This document shows, piece by piece, positions 44,250-56,385 of a stretch of DNA of 64,000 bases (position 1 is the first letter of the stretch; every line of letters begins with the position of its first letter). Where the stretch lies: contig NC_089183.1 in NCBI RefSeq assembly GCF_947507565.1, positions 1,674,001 through 1,738,000 on the forward strand, read 5' to 3'. This DNA is from Oscarella lobularis (Eukaryota; Porifera; Homoscleromorpha; Homosclerophorida; Oscarellidae). Below the pieces are notes generated by a model that had not been told where the DNA came from, ran no database searches, and saw only the letters and a list, made by a program, of their open reading frames with translations. The position numbers were made by a program, and so were the translations under genes.

Positions 44250-45177
44250 CTTAAAATACCGGTATTTACCGTCACGCACGTTAAAACTGTATCTAGCACT
44301 CTCTGTTTAGCGCCCATCCTTTGTTAGGCGCCTATCCTTTGTTAAGCGCCCCTTTGTTTTGTTGCCTACTGTTAGAAGCGCCGGTGCTTAACAACCTTTA
44401 CGGTATGCGGCAGGACCCCGATGTATGTTGCCGATCAGCGAAAGCAGAAAAGGAGCCAGAGATGTAAAAAAATTAAGAAGGCACACAGGACGCTGTCACC
44501 TGAAATCCTAACGGTGTACTGCCCACACGAAATTTCTCAAGGATTTCAACCGCTAGAGGACGTCGAATCCCCAAGAACAGTGTTTGATTTTCTAGTAATT
44601 GACGACATCACTAATAAATATATCAGCGATAATATTTGAGGTAGATTTGAACTCCCACCACAGTACATTCTGTATGAGAATGGCTGCAATCTTCATGAAT
44701 ACGCGTTGAACATGTACATAACTGGCGAATTGACTTGAATGCGAATTCAGAACACCGCTGCTTCACAGGGACCCTCGTTTTTTTAAAACTCGATTTTTCT
44801 GGTTGATAGATTTCATTGGCCAAACCACACTGGGTAATCATTTTAGAATTTTTCCTTAATTAAATATCATCTATAATCATGTGTCAATAGTTGTCCAGAA
44901 GGGTACTGCATCGACTCGTACGACAGCTTCTACCTGAAGAAACTAAACACGCAGGTCAATGAGCAGAGCCACACTGGACTAATACGCATTAAGTCACAAT
45001 TATCCTACATGACACCCCACAATTTTATGCACCACACTATCGTATTCCTGGCTATAAAAAACATGAGCAAATAAATTAGTAATTTGCTAAATAATTAATT
45101 TGGTAACCTAATCTGATACAAGTGTATTACCTAATCTGACACATTATATGCGTATTAGATGTGATGGTGACTGTGAA

Positions 45178-45265
45178 TAACGATCATGTAATATTTAACG
45201 AGGAATATTCTTTGTGAATATAGATGGTGACATATTTTACCATCGATTCACAAGGAATAGTCACA
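45178..45265. repeat. imperfect hairpin
   Basis: attctttgtgaat...atggt on the left pairs with accatcgattcacaaggaat on the right across a short AT loop (centre about 45231). The motif catcgatggtgaaatat then recurs at 45271. Possibly a transposon terminus; no partner found. Confidence 0.5.
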
Positions 45266-45275
45266 CTGAACATCG

Positions 45276-46219
45276 ATGGTGAAATATCATGCGCGCAAGA
45301 CGGAGTGCATTACATGCGCAAGACGGTTTGCAAGCACGCGCAACACGGCGTGCAATAGACGCGCAACACGGCGTGCGCTCCGCCATTTATTATACGAAAG
45401 CAAGGGTCGTTACGGGTTTCCGATGGAGGTCTTTCGGCTTGCGGTTAACGCTGTCGTTCACGCGAAGTCGTTGTCAGGGACGAATGAACGAACGGAGCAG
45501 AAGGAAATAGACGGTCGGGCCATCCTTTCGTCTTCCGATGAATTGCTTTCTCCTGCCGCGCAGAGAATCGTTTCGACCATTGGAGAGTGCCTGGCGCGTA
45601 TGTCGAGAGCTCACGGACTCTCCAGTAAACGCGACGAAGCCTTCCAAGCCTTCCATCGAGCCATATTCACGGCCGTTGCTGAGTTACGGCGAAAGTTGTA
45701 CGGGACAATTGGGATCCAATATACCGATCAATTGCTATCCCAGTCAGTCAATCAGGTCGCTCTCTATATTAAGGGCAGCGAGAACATGTATTTCTGCAAG
45801 ACGGAGGATGAAATCTTTCAATGTTATGTAATAGGAACACAAGCCTTTGTTCGTTGCTATAGCGGTACCCCTATTCTATTCAGGCGACCCCTTGTTCCGA
45901 AACGAGAGAGAGAATCGAAGAATCTGCTTTGTGGACAATAATTAGGTCAGGTATACAAAAATTAGATGTTGCATAACCGCTGTGCTTATTGCAAATATTA
46001 AAAAAGACAAACTAAATTATTGATTTTTTTCAGCCTAGTCCTGACACGCGTGCGTTGGCGCAAAAGCTGATTTTCAGCTCGGACACACCTTCCAGATACT
46101 GGCCAATTGCTATTCGACCTCATCATGTGACTTTTTCTAAAAAAGATTCAGATTCGCTTCCAGTCGAATCTGAGGTCAGACTTACTTATATGTACATCAG
46201 CTCCATAAAAGAATATTAG
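45276..46219 (+). CDS. hypothetical protein, possibly two exons
   Basis: An open frame runs from ATG 45276 to 45941 (221 codons). The first 45 codons are built from repeated gcgcaagacgg/gcgcaacacggcg units, so the ATG near 45424 (MEVFRLAVNAVVHAK) may be the true start. The frame looks alpha-helical (SAAQRIVSTIGECLARMSRA; RRKLYGTIGIQYTDQLLSQS) and ends in a basic tail. A ttttttcag acceptor at 46033 begins a second open stretch (PSPDTRALAQKLIFSSDTPS...YMYISSIKEY) that ends at 46219, and a GT donor exists near 45864. No transposase motif or known family recognised. Confidence 0.4.
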
Positions 46220-46380
46220 TCGTTTTATTTTGTAATTAGAGTGCCTTCACCTGCCAAAGGAGCAAAGGTTGGAATCCCAACCTGGCTCCATTCTCGCAGA
46301 TAAGGTCTGATTATCACAGTGCATGTAGGCATTGACATACTGTGATTGGTATTAACGGCTAAACCAAAAGTGTTTTCTCT

Positions 46381-46753
46381 CAAATAACAGTTCGATCAAC
46401 TGATTTTTAGCCTAAAATAAGCGATAATTTTTTAAATAAAATAAGGCGCCATTAAGAACCGGGCGGCAAAATTTTCGTTTATTTAAAACGCGAAGTGCGC
46501 GTTGGAAACGTTTTCATCAAATAAAAGCTATTTTACCGATTTCTAGCAGAAAATGAGCTAGGATTATTTAGATAAAATTAGGCCCCATTAGGAACCAGGC
46601 CACGAAAATTACGTTCTCTTAAAATGCCAAGGCAGCGTTCGAAACGTTCTTCTGCATCAAATAAAAGATTGTTCGACTGATTCCTAGCATAAAATGAGCG
46701 AGAATTTTTTAGATAACATGAGGAGCCTGGCCACAAAAATTTCGTTCCTTCAA
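46381..46753. repeat. tandem repeat, unit about 140 bp, 2.7 copies
   Basis: Units start at 46381, 46518 and 46658, each with caaataa-ag. The last two share ctgattttt/gattcctagc, aaaatgagc, ttagataa-at-agg and ggaac/agcctggccac. Non-coding minisatellite. Divergence of roughly 20-25% by eye. Confidence 0.75.
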
Positions 46754-46889
46754 AACGCAAAGCCCTTGCAAGCTAATCAGAGCTAATCGATTCTCAATAT
46801 TTTGGACGAATGTCTAAGAAACATTGGCGACGCCCTAACAAGTGCGAAAACAAGACAGGCCGTCGGAAAAGTTCTACAACAATTTGGAA

Positions 46890-47339
46890 AAGACGGACCA
46901 TTTATTATCAGCTGCCAGGAAATTTGGTGTATGCCAAAAGCAGATTCAGGACTGGAAACGCGCTAGAGCTCGTATCGAAGAGGCTTCCAAAGCCTTTCCT
47001 GGCGCATCAAATAGAAGACGACTTCCAGGAGGAAGAAAGCAGCGCTTTCTTGCAGTTAATTTTCGTGTACGTGATTGGATTTTGGAAAAAAAGAGACTGC
47101 GCCAACTAGTGTCAAGACGACTGATTCGGCTGGAAGCAAAAAGAATTGCTAAGGAATGTCCAGAATGTTTCGGATTTGTAGCTAGTCTTGGCTGGCAAAA
47201 AGAGTGCCCCATTTCTTCTCAAGGAAGAGACAGATCAGCGCCTTTCGATCGAGGTCGAAAATATCACACCCCTCTACTTGTTATGGCTGATCAGACGAGG
47301 CAAAAGATAGAGCCGCTTCCTGGGTCGACATTTTGTTAG
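46890..47339 (+). pseudogene. pogo transposase N-terminal fragment, second copy
   Basis: From about 46898 to 47205 it matches 40165-40455 closely. The shared DNA-binding helix reads KFGVCQKQIQDWKRARARIE, then FRVRDWILEKKRLRQLVSRR and FGFVASLGWQKE. It keeps the Trp that is a stop in the other copy. The frame then leaves the family and ends at 47339. There is no catalytic region. Confidence 0.82.
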
Positions 47340-49420
47340 ATCCGAGATGACTGCGCTGAGATCTTCAAGTTTCAGAGTTGACAAAAAAACCTAACCTTCT
47401 AGCTGGTCAGCGCGCTCGGCATCACGAGGCGATCGACCTCGACGTGGTTGCGACGAAACATGACGGTATGTTATGGGGTTTGTCCACGGTGCGATTCTGA
47501 CGAAACATTGGCGAGTACGATGTAGCGATCGTCCACGGTGTGGCGAAGCCGAGGCCTGATTAAACCTAATTAGATGTAACAATTTGGTTGCAATCAGAAA
47601 GTGAAGTGCCTAGACAGGAACAATGAGCTCGATTTATTTTGCATTCACCTAAAACCTTTACGGCAAAGCACCTTAAACCTTTACGGCAAAACATGTCAAC
47701 GGAGATCTGCGTCGTTGTCGTTTTCTGCCCCCAATAATCGACGAAAGGCCGGATCAATGGAACGGCTTGACAGAGCAGAAGAAAAGAATAATTTGGAAGC
47801 ACGCACTTCACAAGATTTAATCTTGAAAACAAAAGCAATGAAAAAAAAAGAAACATTAACAAAGTTTCATATTCCAGTGTAAACACGTGCTCGCCGAACC
47901 GTGCCGGCGCGGTGCGAGAACGGTTCCGTTTCAACACGGATCGGTTAGCAGTTGTGTGAAAGCACTATTAGCCGTGACTTGGAAAGATTTTTTAACGCTT
48001 TGAATTGATCTAAATATTGTACAACTTCCAACCAAATATGAATTAAGTGCCCGTGCTAGCGGGAGGTTTCGTGTACTATTATGAAACGTTTGTAGTAAAG
48101 TCTTTAGTCAACAATGAAGACTGATACGTTTTGCCCAATTATTTCCATCAGCGAAAAAAGCCCTTGCGCAAAAGGTTTTAAGGTCGGCGTCGTCTTGTAT
48201 AGTCTTGAGAGACAGTGTGACGCCGTTGGCGCTTTGGCGATGACATTTCGAGTCCAATTAGAAAGCCGTTCAGAGGCTGGGTACAGGACAGGGGATAGCG
48301 GAATGAAAAACATAGCGCCTTACGTTCGCCCTAAGCAAGACTGTATATGGTAAGGCATTGTCACTTCCGCTCCACTGGTACGAAATCGTACTTTTGGCCG
48401 CGCCTCCTTCCGCTCTATGCATTGCGTAGCCGTATACATATAGGTGCGCGAGAAGTGATGCAACTGCCAGCTTACAGGTTTTAATAGCTTATTCTAAATC
48501 ACTGAGTTATGCTATGTCCGCTTTACAGGCAAACAACTAAAAAGAACATGCAACTACATATATAGTTTTCTGCTTCAATTTTGTCACGTTCACAATAATT
48601 TGGTATTCATACCGTGTACTAACTATTGTCTAGGTCAACACACACTAGTCTTCCTACAAGGCTGTCAAATTGTGCAGAGAAAATTGGCTCTGACGACTGT
48701 TGTCCACTATTTGAATTAACACTTTGCATCAGAGCATTAAGTGAGTCCACGTGAGGCTGTATTTCTTCAAAGCTATTTTCTGTCGAAAAACCGGGTCGCC
48801 TGTACCCAGGATTTCATACACAATGCAGCTAAAAATTTCGCCGGAAGAACTTTCGGCCACTGCAAATGTCTGCACTTCCGCTTTCGTTTGCATACCGTCA
48901 ATTGACAGAACGACGGAGTAATTGTTTTCTCTTTGTTGACTTAGTATGCATACGTGAATAAATAACTCCTTAAGCACTGTGGTTAATTCTTTTAAAAAAG
49001 TTAGCCGAGCAATTTCCAATCGGCTGAATTGGCGTCGGACAGCGGCAACTGCCAGATCTGGAAGCATGACATCTATTTGCTATTTGCTCGGGAGCCCCAA
49101 GTCCGTACACGCCATCTGCAATGAAATGACGCTTGCAACGTTCATAGCTTAATTAGGAACTTGCATGTAAACAAGAATATGAAAAAAGTTTTAACTACCT
49201 CTGTTTTAGAATATTGCTAGTGGCCCGTCAATGCTGCCGCCACCTTCAAAATAAATAAGGCGCCATGCAAGCTGCGGAAGCGCAGGTGACCAAACCCATC
49301 CATGCAAGCCTTGTATTTATTATTATACAGAAAATGAATATGAAATAATTATTAGATGTCATATTTTTGTTGAATGTCGAGCTGCAGTCCACAAGTGGTC
49401 GTTGATTGTGAATCCGTCAA
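47340..49420. other. no gene recognised
   Basis: Contains small frames (47601-47882 plus, 48114-48353 plus, 49067-48729 minus) without a family I know. A 16-base motif, taaacctttacggcaa, is almost repeated at 47651-47690. Nothing else is visible. Confidence 0.4.
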
Positions 49421-49430
49421 TTGCCAATGC

Positions 49431-50157
49431 TTAGAGTTGCCTGTTCACCTCGACCGGTAGGTCATGTTTTCCGTGGATAAGTCCACGCAATCGCCCACTT
49501 TCAGATTCAAACTCAAATGCAGAATGCGTCCATAGGGGACCAAATTTTCTAACTTCGTTGGAAAGGTGCCGCAACAAATGATAATTCATTGTGCAGTTCT
49601 CATCTCCTATTAATATATCATCAACTTCTTTGCAAATTACTATAACAAGGCAAGTAAGTCGCACCGTAGTATCGACTGTAGAACACTGAATATTTTTCAA
49701 TCATTACCCCAGCTTCAAACTGGCGTTCTTCTGACAGACTATCTGAAAGATGCATTGCGCCAACAAGCAGTGCATGATGCCACCACAAATAATCGGGAAG
49801 TAATCCTTTTAGGATTGGCAGGGAGTAATGCAACAGCCATTCCGACGCTACATGCACGATTATTTAAATAAATAAAAATACTGGTAATCATACCTTTCCA
49901 ATAACTTCTGCTACTAACAAACAGCAGTTGGAAGCCGAGTAACGATTTCTGGTGGACGAATACGTTTTAGCCGTCTGTCCACTTGGTCAATAAATTTGGA
50001 AATGCAAAAGAGGTTATCTGAAAAGTCAAACTATATATCCAGTAAACTAACTTCTTCTAGAACGCTATGCATTTAGTCGACTGCAACATGCTCAACAACA
50101 TCAAACCCTTTTAAACCAAATAAAGGCGATACGCTTCGAATACCATTAGCTGGAGTC
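49431..50157 (-). pseudogene. tnp2/DUF4218-type (CACTA-like) transposase relic
   Basis: Minus-strand exons read in order. First: TPANGIRSVSPLFGLKGFDV, VEHVAVD-stop-MHSVLEEV (family: PDYMHCVLLG, so Tyr became TAA). After a ttttcag acceptor: FIDQVDRRLKRIRPPEIVTR. Then ASEWLLHYSLPILKGLLPDY, and a 58-nt intron (49664-49607) that rejoins YYG-DENCTMNYHLLRHLSN. The last part is RKFGPLWTHSAFEFES and GLIHGKHDLP. This is the C-terminal half of En/Spm-like transposases. The N-terminal catalytic half is not found upstream. The Tyr-to-stop change and an indel near 49725 mark it as dead. Confidence 0.72.
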
Positions 50158-50159
50158 TA

Positions 50160-53100
50160 AAAGAAAAATAATGAGTGTGTAATAAAGGTAATTACCTTTG
50201 TAGTCATACGCTGCGAAGCGTTTATTCGAAACGAAGCGTGACGCCTCTCATTTAGCTGTGTTGTAAAGGGATGCACTCTTGCAAAACCTCTCCCTCTAGC
50301 GACAGCGACCCCTTCTTCTTCACAAAAGCTGCATCCACATCTTCCTTTGAAGTTGGTTTGTGAGAGAACAGAAGTTTTTGCTGGGAGATCCGCAATTGAT
50401 CAAGACAACCTAGCATAGCACTGCCATGCTTCATCCAGAAGACGAACTTTAAAGCCTACGCCGTATAAACATTGAATTCATTAGCATAAACTGTTGTTTG
50501 AAGAAGGATCTACAGATTTGAACCATGCTGCAGAATGGAATTTAATTCCTCAACAACAGGCTTAAAGAACCAAAACATGGACGGCTTTACTAAGAATTTT
50601 GTACTTTGCATAAAATCTAGAGAGCATAATAATTATACTTAACCCTTTAACACAAAATTGTGCTTGCTGTGGAAAACCTATTGATATTGCTTGCGCTTAG
50701 AATTTCTAACGCACGTTAACGCACGTTACAGTAGTCTATGCGGAATATGAAACGGTCGAGGCTCTACCGTTTCGAAAAGGAAGCGTGCCAAAAGACCTAA
50801 ACGTCAAAGAGACAGTTGAACGATCACAAGAAGCGCGTCCACGGCGATTTGATCGCTGATTCCAAGCGAGGGCGACACATGAGTCATCATCTAGACTGCG
50901 AGGCGCTCTTTTACAGAGCTGATCTTCTGTGCTCCCATCTGCAGGATTATCACGGAGTCGACACAGGTAACTGATGATTGACGCTGGTGGGTGCCACTGG
51001 TACCACGGATAATAAAATAGAGGAATTAGAAACGCCAGTGCGCTAAGCTATGTTCGTCATACAGATGCGTGACACGGCACGCCCCCTTAGTCTCGTCCGT
51101 CCCACGTACATTCTCAGTGCTACTGAGAGAAAAGGACATCCTCTGTGCTGTCTATTTCACTGCAAAATCGCTGCCAGAATGTTAGTAAACGTATTTGTGA
51201 TTGATTTTCCTTCGGTTTAGCCGCCGATACTGTCGATTTCCACGCTTTTCGCGCTCGCAAGCACTTCTGGGATTATCCCGTCTTCGATCTACGCCGCGGA
51301 CGACAGAAAACGTTAACTGTTGCTAGAATTGCTTACTGCACAGTGTTATTGCGTGTTTTCGCGTAGATTCCTCTTCGTGTTTGCCCGTTAGGGACCATTT
51401 TATCGAAATTTTCAGGCTAACTTTCTGGGATTGTTCTAGCTAAACTAAGCACCCTCTCAGTGTAGCCGCCTGATGACCTTATTCATCTAGCTTTGTTCTA
51501 GTGTGTTCGGCATTGCAAGCATGGGTCGAAGATGAAAAAGCGTTGAAAAAATGTCGAGCTCAAGCGGCGGGCAGAGGAAAAGGTTCGACCTGCGAGGCCA
51601 TAATGCAGTAGTTTGCTGGGCAAGAAGATGCCATTGCATCTGACAGGCCTTTAGACGCCACCAGTAAACAGTGAAATTTAATTTGGAAGAATCGATTGAA
51701 ACCATTGGAAAATGGAAAATTAGACGGGGATGGTCCAAAGAAACTAACGCTAGAATAAATGTCTGCATGATATTAGCTGATATAGGGTGCCCGCCAGTGT
51801 CGCGCATCTAACCCACTAGCGTACTTGCGTTTATAATTCCTCTATTTTATTATCCGTGCTTGTACTTCCGTTCTTATGTGCAACAGCAAGGCCGAAAACA
51901 TAGGAACGGAATGAGATATTCTGAATAGTATACTATAGACCGCTGGCAGAACGCAAAGAAGTCTGGGAGAAAAACCGCAAATTTTCAAGTACTCGTTCTA
52001 GCAGAAAGAAGGCCACCAACACTTCTGATGGGATGATTAACGTTCATTTTTTCAACTTCATACTCATGAAAAGCAATAAAGGCTAACGTTTTATTTTTCC
52101 TTACATTCATTGGAGCCGTTCCTTGAAATACGAGGATGAAACGGTTATGACTCATTTTCATGAAAGTAACTACTGGAACAGGTGATGGTTCGGAAGATGC
52201 GAAAAAGATTTGCGCATTTATGGGACAGTAATCGTCTAAATTCATTATGTTGTTAGCTTGGTTATAGAGGCGCAGTCACGCTTGAAATTGGTTGACCGGT
52301 CTTGACGACTTGCGACTTCCGCACAAAATCGGCAGTCCTGCCACGCGCCACTAAGGACATACTACGGAGTTTTTGATAATTTTCTTCTGTTCGTCTCGGT
52401 TCACGGCGTTTTAGGCTGAATATCTTTACGACTTTCGCGAGATCTCAAAAAAAGCTTCCTGAAACTACAAGAAAGTCGTAATTCTACAAAGAAAGGACTC
52501 GTTAGGGATATATCGCTAGCGTAAAATGTTCAATATGAGCTGTTTTTTGTCTAACTTCTAGGCTCCATATCGGTACTAAGATAAATTCGCTTGAAACTTT
52601 TTACCCTGTCATATTCGTAACACAAATTTCCTAACCATGGTAGAAATGTTTTTCACGTTTAGTCACTAAACGTTTTGTTATTGTGGGATTAGTGGAGATG
52701 TCGTGCTGTAGAGCTACCAAAATGGGTGCATTTAGTGGTATACTAATGTGCATTGGGGACCCTGTGGTAAACCCTAAGGGAGATATTTTTTATCACTATG
52801 TGGCTTTTGAAAAAGCCTGAGGTTTTGGCTTTTAAGGCCGCGATGGGGGTAATCAGAGGGCGTGGCCACCGTCTCCAGAAAAAGGCGTTTCTTTACTGAT
52901 TAGAAAAACTAATCCGGCCGTCGCTTGACGTAGACTCATATGCATAGCATTTTAGTTGTGGCATTCGAATGATTTCGAAGGTCTTTCGGAGTAGAACTGG
53001 GCTGAACTGGGAGAATGATCCTCGATGGACACTTTCGTCCGCACACAACTACGATCGCTTTTTTCAGTAAGTTACTTCGTTCGAAAAATAGACCGAGTTT

Positions 53101-53300
53101 TCGGCCGAAGTACGGTTTCTAAGCGCCATTTCATTCACGTTTTAGCCTTTTTCTGACGTCCAACGAGATCGAATCGTGTTAGGCTTTCAGGGTAGTTCGC
53201 GTTACTGAATGCGAGAAACGGTTTTAAATCTGAGCTGCCTCACGCCTCATTCCTTCGATCGACTCTCTCGCGGTCGGCGTCAGACCACCGAGTAAAACGT
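50160..53300. other. no gene recognised
   Basis: Three kilobases with only short frames. No transposase motif, tRNA or terminal repeat was recognised. Confidence 0.45.
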
Positions 53301-53312
53301 TCGAGAACGCAT

Positions 53313-53362
53313 CCTGCCGTGATGACGTCATTCACGTATGTACGTCAGAGCCATATATAGGC
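53313..53362. promoter_or_regulatory. CRE-plus-TATA-like cluster
   Basis: tgatgacgtca (a full ATF/CREB site) is followed 30 bp later by catatatagg, a TATA-like element. No convincing gene starts downstream, so this is only a sequence-level suggestion. Confidence 0.25.
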
Positions 53363-53369
53363 TTATGGG

Positions 53370-54180
53370 TGTGAACTATGGGCGTCCGAGGGAAAGGTTT
53401 ACCGGTTTGTTCATAGCGTCTGGAGGCGGGGTTTTCGGCGAGGTCTCGGTCTGCGCGATCGGCAGTCTCTGTCGATCTTTATGACGGGAATTTCACGGAA
53501 GGGGATGATCTGGTCCGTTACCATCAGCTACTGTTTCGTTGGCGGGCTTGCCATTCACGCTCGGCCATACTACGGTCGATTGCATTGAATCCGGTCGTAG
53601 GATCAAGTAAAGGAGATATTGCCCGGCTCGCTAGAGCCATGCGACTTAGATTGATGTGCTTGTCGTACACGGAATTCAAATCTTGGCTTCGCGATAAGTA
53701 GGTATGCGTTGCAAAATTATGTTGTTCTCTGTGTCTCTGTGTCTGTGGTTGTGTATTTGTGTCCTGTGCTGCCAATTGGCACTGCATCGTGCGATGTGAA
53801 AGAAAATATTATTATTAATATTATTTATGTATATTTATCTATATATCAAATCCTCCCGCTACGTACGTAGGTCCTTCTTTTCTCTTTTGTTTAACAGACT
53901 GGCGCCGTTTTTCATTGCGCCTAGAAACCTGCGTCTCTTTCCACCATCTCTGCTTCTTTCGAAAGTTCAGCAGCCGACATTCGCTGACGGTGGATTTTTT
54001 CAAATGCTGCAAACGAGTGGAATTCCCGTTGTGCAGATCGTTCTTGTCAGTGCTCTGTAGAAGTGATTGAAGTACGCTGCTGCGATCTTAGTGGCAACGG
54101 CCATAAGCTTTGGATCCCGATGATGGGATTTCGGGGCTAGGTTCCAAAGGCTACTGTGAAATGATTCGTTTTACCGAAAT
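53370..54180. other. no gene recognised
   Basis: Short frames only on both strands, up to the second Mutator-like relic. A small AT-rich tract (attattaatattattta) lies near 53810-53830. Confidence 0.4.
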
Positions 54181-54199
54181 GCATCAGGAAACCACACCA

Positions 54200-56375
54200 C
54201 AACAGTTATACATCTATTTACCGCATTTTGGTTGTATCCGTCTGAGCACCGACGAAGAAGAGTGTCGTTCGACAGTATATTAAAATTGCCACGAAGAGCG
54301 TGAAAAAACGAGTGCCGTTATCTCGTCGACGATTTCTCCGGATCGTATTTATCGATACCCGCCGCCTTGTCTTTTTGCCATTGGCACCACGACTCTTCCC
54401 CTTCAGGACAATATCGATGTAGCTCTTCTTTTGTTATGGGGCAAGATCCGTTGTCGTAAAATTGAATTTTTGTCTTTCTGGCGTTATGCGTCTTTCACTC
54501 GGTCGACGGTCGTCTGGTAATCTTACCCGTGCACTTGGCTACAGTGGCATAGAATGGCCTTTGTAGCGCGTATCATTCCAGGCACGTCACCAATGTTTTT
54601 GCGAATATTGCAGCCAAAGAAAAAGAGAACAGGTTGAGTCTACTTGTCAATTAGGGCATCTGTGAGCCGATTTTCACCGGCAACGCCATGGCCATCCTCT
54701 AGTATTACGCCGCGATGATTTCTTTTCCATTTCCGGAGCTTCGTGCCTATTGGTTTTTGCAAATGGCTAATGCAACTTTGCCTCGAAATGGGATGATCGA
54801 GTCACCGTCGCCGACGAAAGTAGAATACCTGTACAGTAGCCTATCTTTACGATTTTGCGGCGCACAGCTAGATGTGCTTACCGCAGTTGGTACTTGGCGA
54901 TCGATCTCTGCCAAAGTACCCCGACTCCATCCGCCTCCATCGCGTTCGCCGATCCTCGAAAGTTCCTCCGGCAATGAGGCGAGTGGCTTTCTAGCCAACG
55001 TCTGTAGCCGTCGCTGCTCGTATCCTGCGAGGATCGCTCCATCCTGTCGCAGACGATGCACAGGTTTCAGAAAATATTAAAACCGACAACGCAGCATGTC
55101 GCTTGCAAGACGTGGGCCTGAACGCCGTAGTGGGAGGAATATCCCCGTTTCGCCTACGTGCCGTCAAATGATACGGCTGCGTCAGCGATTCGCTCTTCTG
55201 GCACTTCTTGCTTTTTCCGATAATCAGCAACGGCTTTCCACGCAGATTCTTCAAAAAGCTGCAAGCCACAGTGCCTTGTGTATAATAGTGAATAAAGTAG
55301 GATGTCATTTGTTTACTCCAGTTACAGCGTTGTTAATTTCCTCAGTATGATTGTTCAAGCTGTCGCGGAAAGGTGGTGCTGGCATATTGAATGCGCCTGC
55401 TAGCTTCGGCATGTCTTGACGACTTTTCCCTATGAGCACCGCCGCAAATACTGCGCGACGATTGACATCTGAACTCTGGCCGCCTGTGTTCACCTTGTTA
55501 TATAAAATTATTTTATTGCGTATTTGGTCACCTTTCTGATTTTCGAGCGAAGGCGAAGTCGTAAAATGATGACATGATTGACATGACATGCATTTCAGCA
55601 TCAGCGTGGAGCAGAAAACAAGTTGCTTCTCGTTGACCTCCAAAAGCTGGGAAAATCGACTTGTGGCAATGGCTGCACGAAAAAGCCTTTGACAATTCGT
55701 CGAAGACGTGTTTCAGGTGAACGAGGCGATAGCCATCAGCTAATATTTTTAGGTTTTTTAGCAGGACGGCACCATTCCGCTGGTGGAGTACGGGCTTGAT
55801 CCGTAGCGCTAGCCTGAGTTACGCGCTTTTTCCAGGAAGGAACTCCATTAAAACGCTTTCGATTCTTGGTCGTCCAAGAGCCTTCCTTTTTTTGCGTGAC
55901 CCATTGTTGCAAATGTTTAGCAATGCAACGCGATTTGATAAAGTACCATTGACAAATTAGTAAGACGCAGCTCTATTTGACAAGCGCCATTGTCAAAATC
56001 GTAGCCCCAGATTTGAGTAAAGTGATTGTCGATGTAGAAATTGGCTTTTTATTGATTTACACAAATAGAAATACAAAAGCAAACAAGAACATGATCGGCT
56101 GGGAGAGTTTTGAGCACGCCGCGGGCTAAACTGGGCTGTAGACGCCTGTAGCCGACTTGCAGCGCGCCGTTTCTTTCTCCACAGTTTTAGCCTTCCGGAA
56201 AAGTTAAAGACTCTGCTGACAGCGACGCTGTCAGCAGCGTCTATGGATAAACGGGCCGGAAGGCCCGAAACGAATCGCGAGCGACATTCTCGCGCGTATC
56301 TCGCCCTAAGTTGACGACCGAAATAGTCGATCGATCAATTGATCAATCGATTCATCCATTTATCGGTCGTGAGAT
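54200..56375 (-). pseudogene. second Mutator-like transposase, decayed
   Basis: The gene starts near 55904 (MGHAKKKEGSWTTKNRKRFN...PPAEWCRP) and passes a zinc-knuckle block (LMLKCMSCQSCHHF). It then shows the family signature SSDVNRRAVFAAVL...LAGAFNMPAPPF at 55480-55380. After an intron it continues LFEESAWKAVADYR and AVSFDGT, then CDRMERSSQ and STFVGDGDS. The last part, down to about 54280, is NFNILSNDTLLRRCSDGYNQ. These are the same blocks in the same order as in the intact gene at 37359-39736, but broken by many stops and shifts. The 5' region (55615-56385) has a partial copy at 31495-32345. Confidence 0.8.
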
Positions 56376-56385
56376 GCTTATTTGA

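Larger units (their letters stand above)
41994..44403 (+). mobile_element. complete pogo-type element with two genes (2410 bp)
   Basis: Inverted termini: ccgtaaaaactggttgttaa at 41994 and the complement ending gcttaacaacctttacgg at 44403. TA lies on each side (41992-41993, 44404-44405). Short gcgccc/ttgttaagcgcc repeats fill both subterminal regions. It carries a DDD-type transposase on the plus strand and a convergent HIRAN-domain ORF on the minus strand. It is inserted in the HMGXB3-like gene. Confidence 0.9.
40985..45060 (+). pseudogene. HMGXB3-like TE-derived gene, split by a pogo element
   Basis: The left half (40985-41993) reads FVEGRNPLAAFLR, then a 52-nt intron (41050-41101), AIKRDFDILFLW, and a cysteine block FSCEECGGNPTAMSFDCMTL, followed by helices to about 41830. 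The right half (44406-45060) reads HRTLSPEILTVYCPHEISQG, ESPRTVFDFL, YILYENGCNLHEYALNM, IFLVDRFHWPNHTG and LKKLNTQVNEQSHTGLIRIK. This order matches a widespread invertebrate/fish TE-like family also seen at the C-terminus of HMGXB3. I infer the name and do not know the biochemical role. Stops in the right half (44637, about 44738, 44786) make it a relic. The interruption is exactly the pogo element at 41994-44403. Confidence 0.7.
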
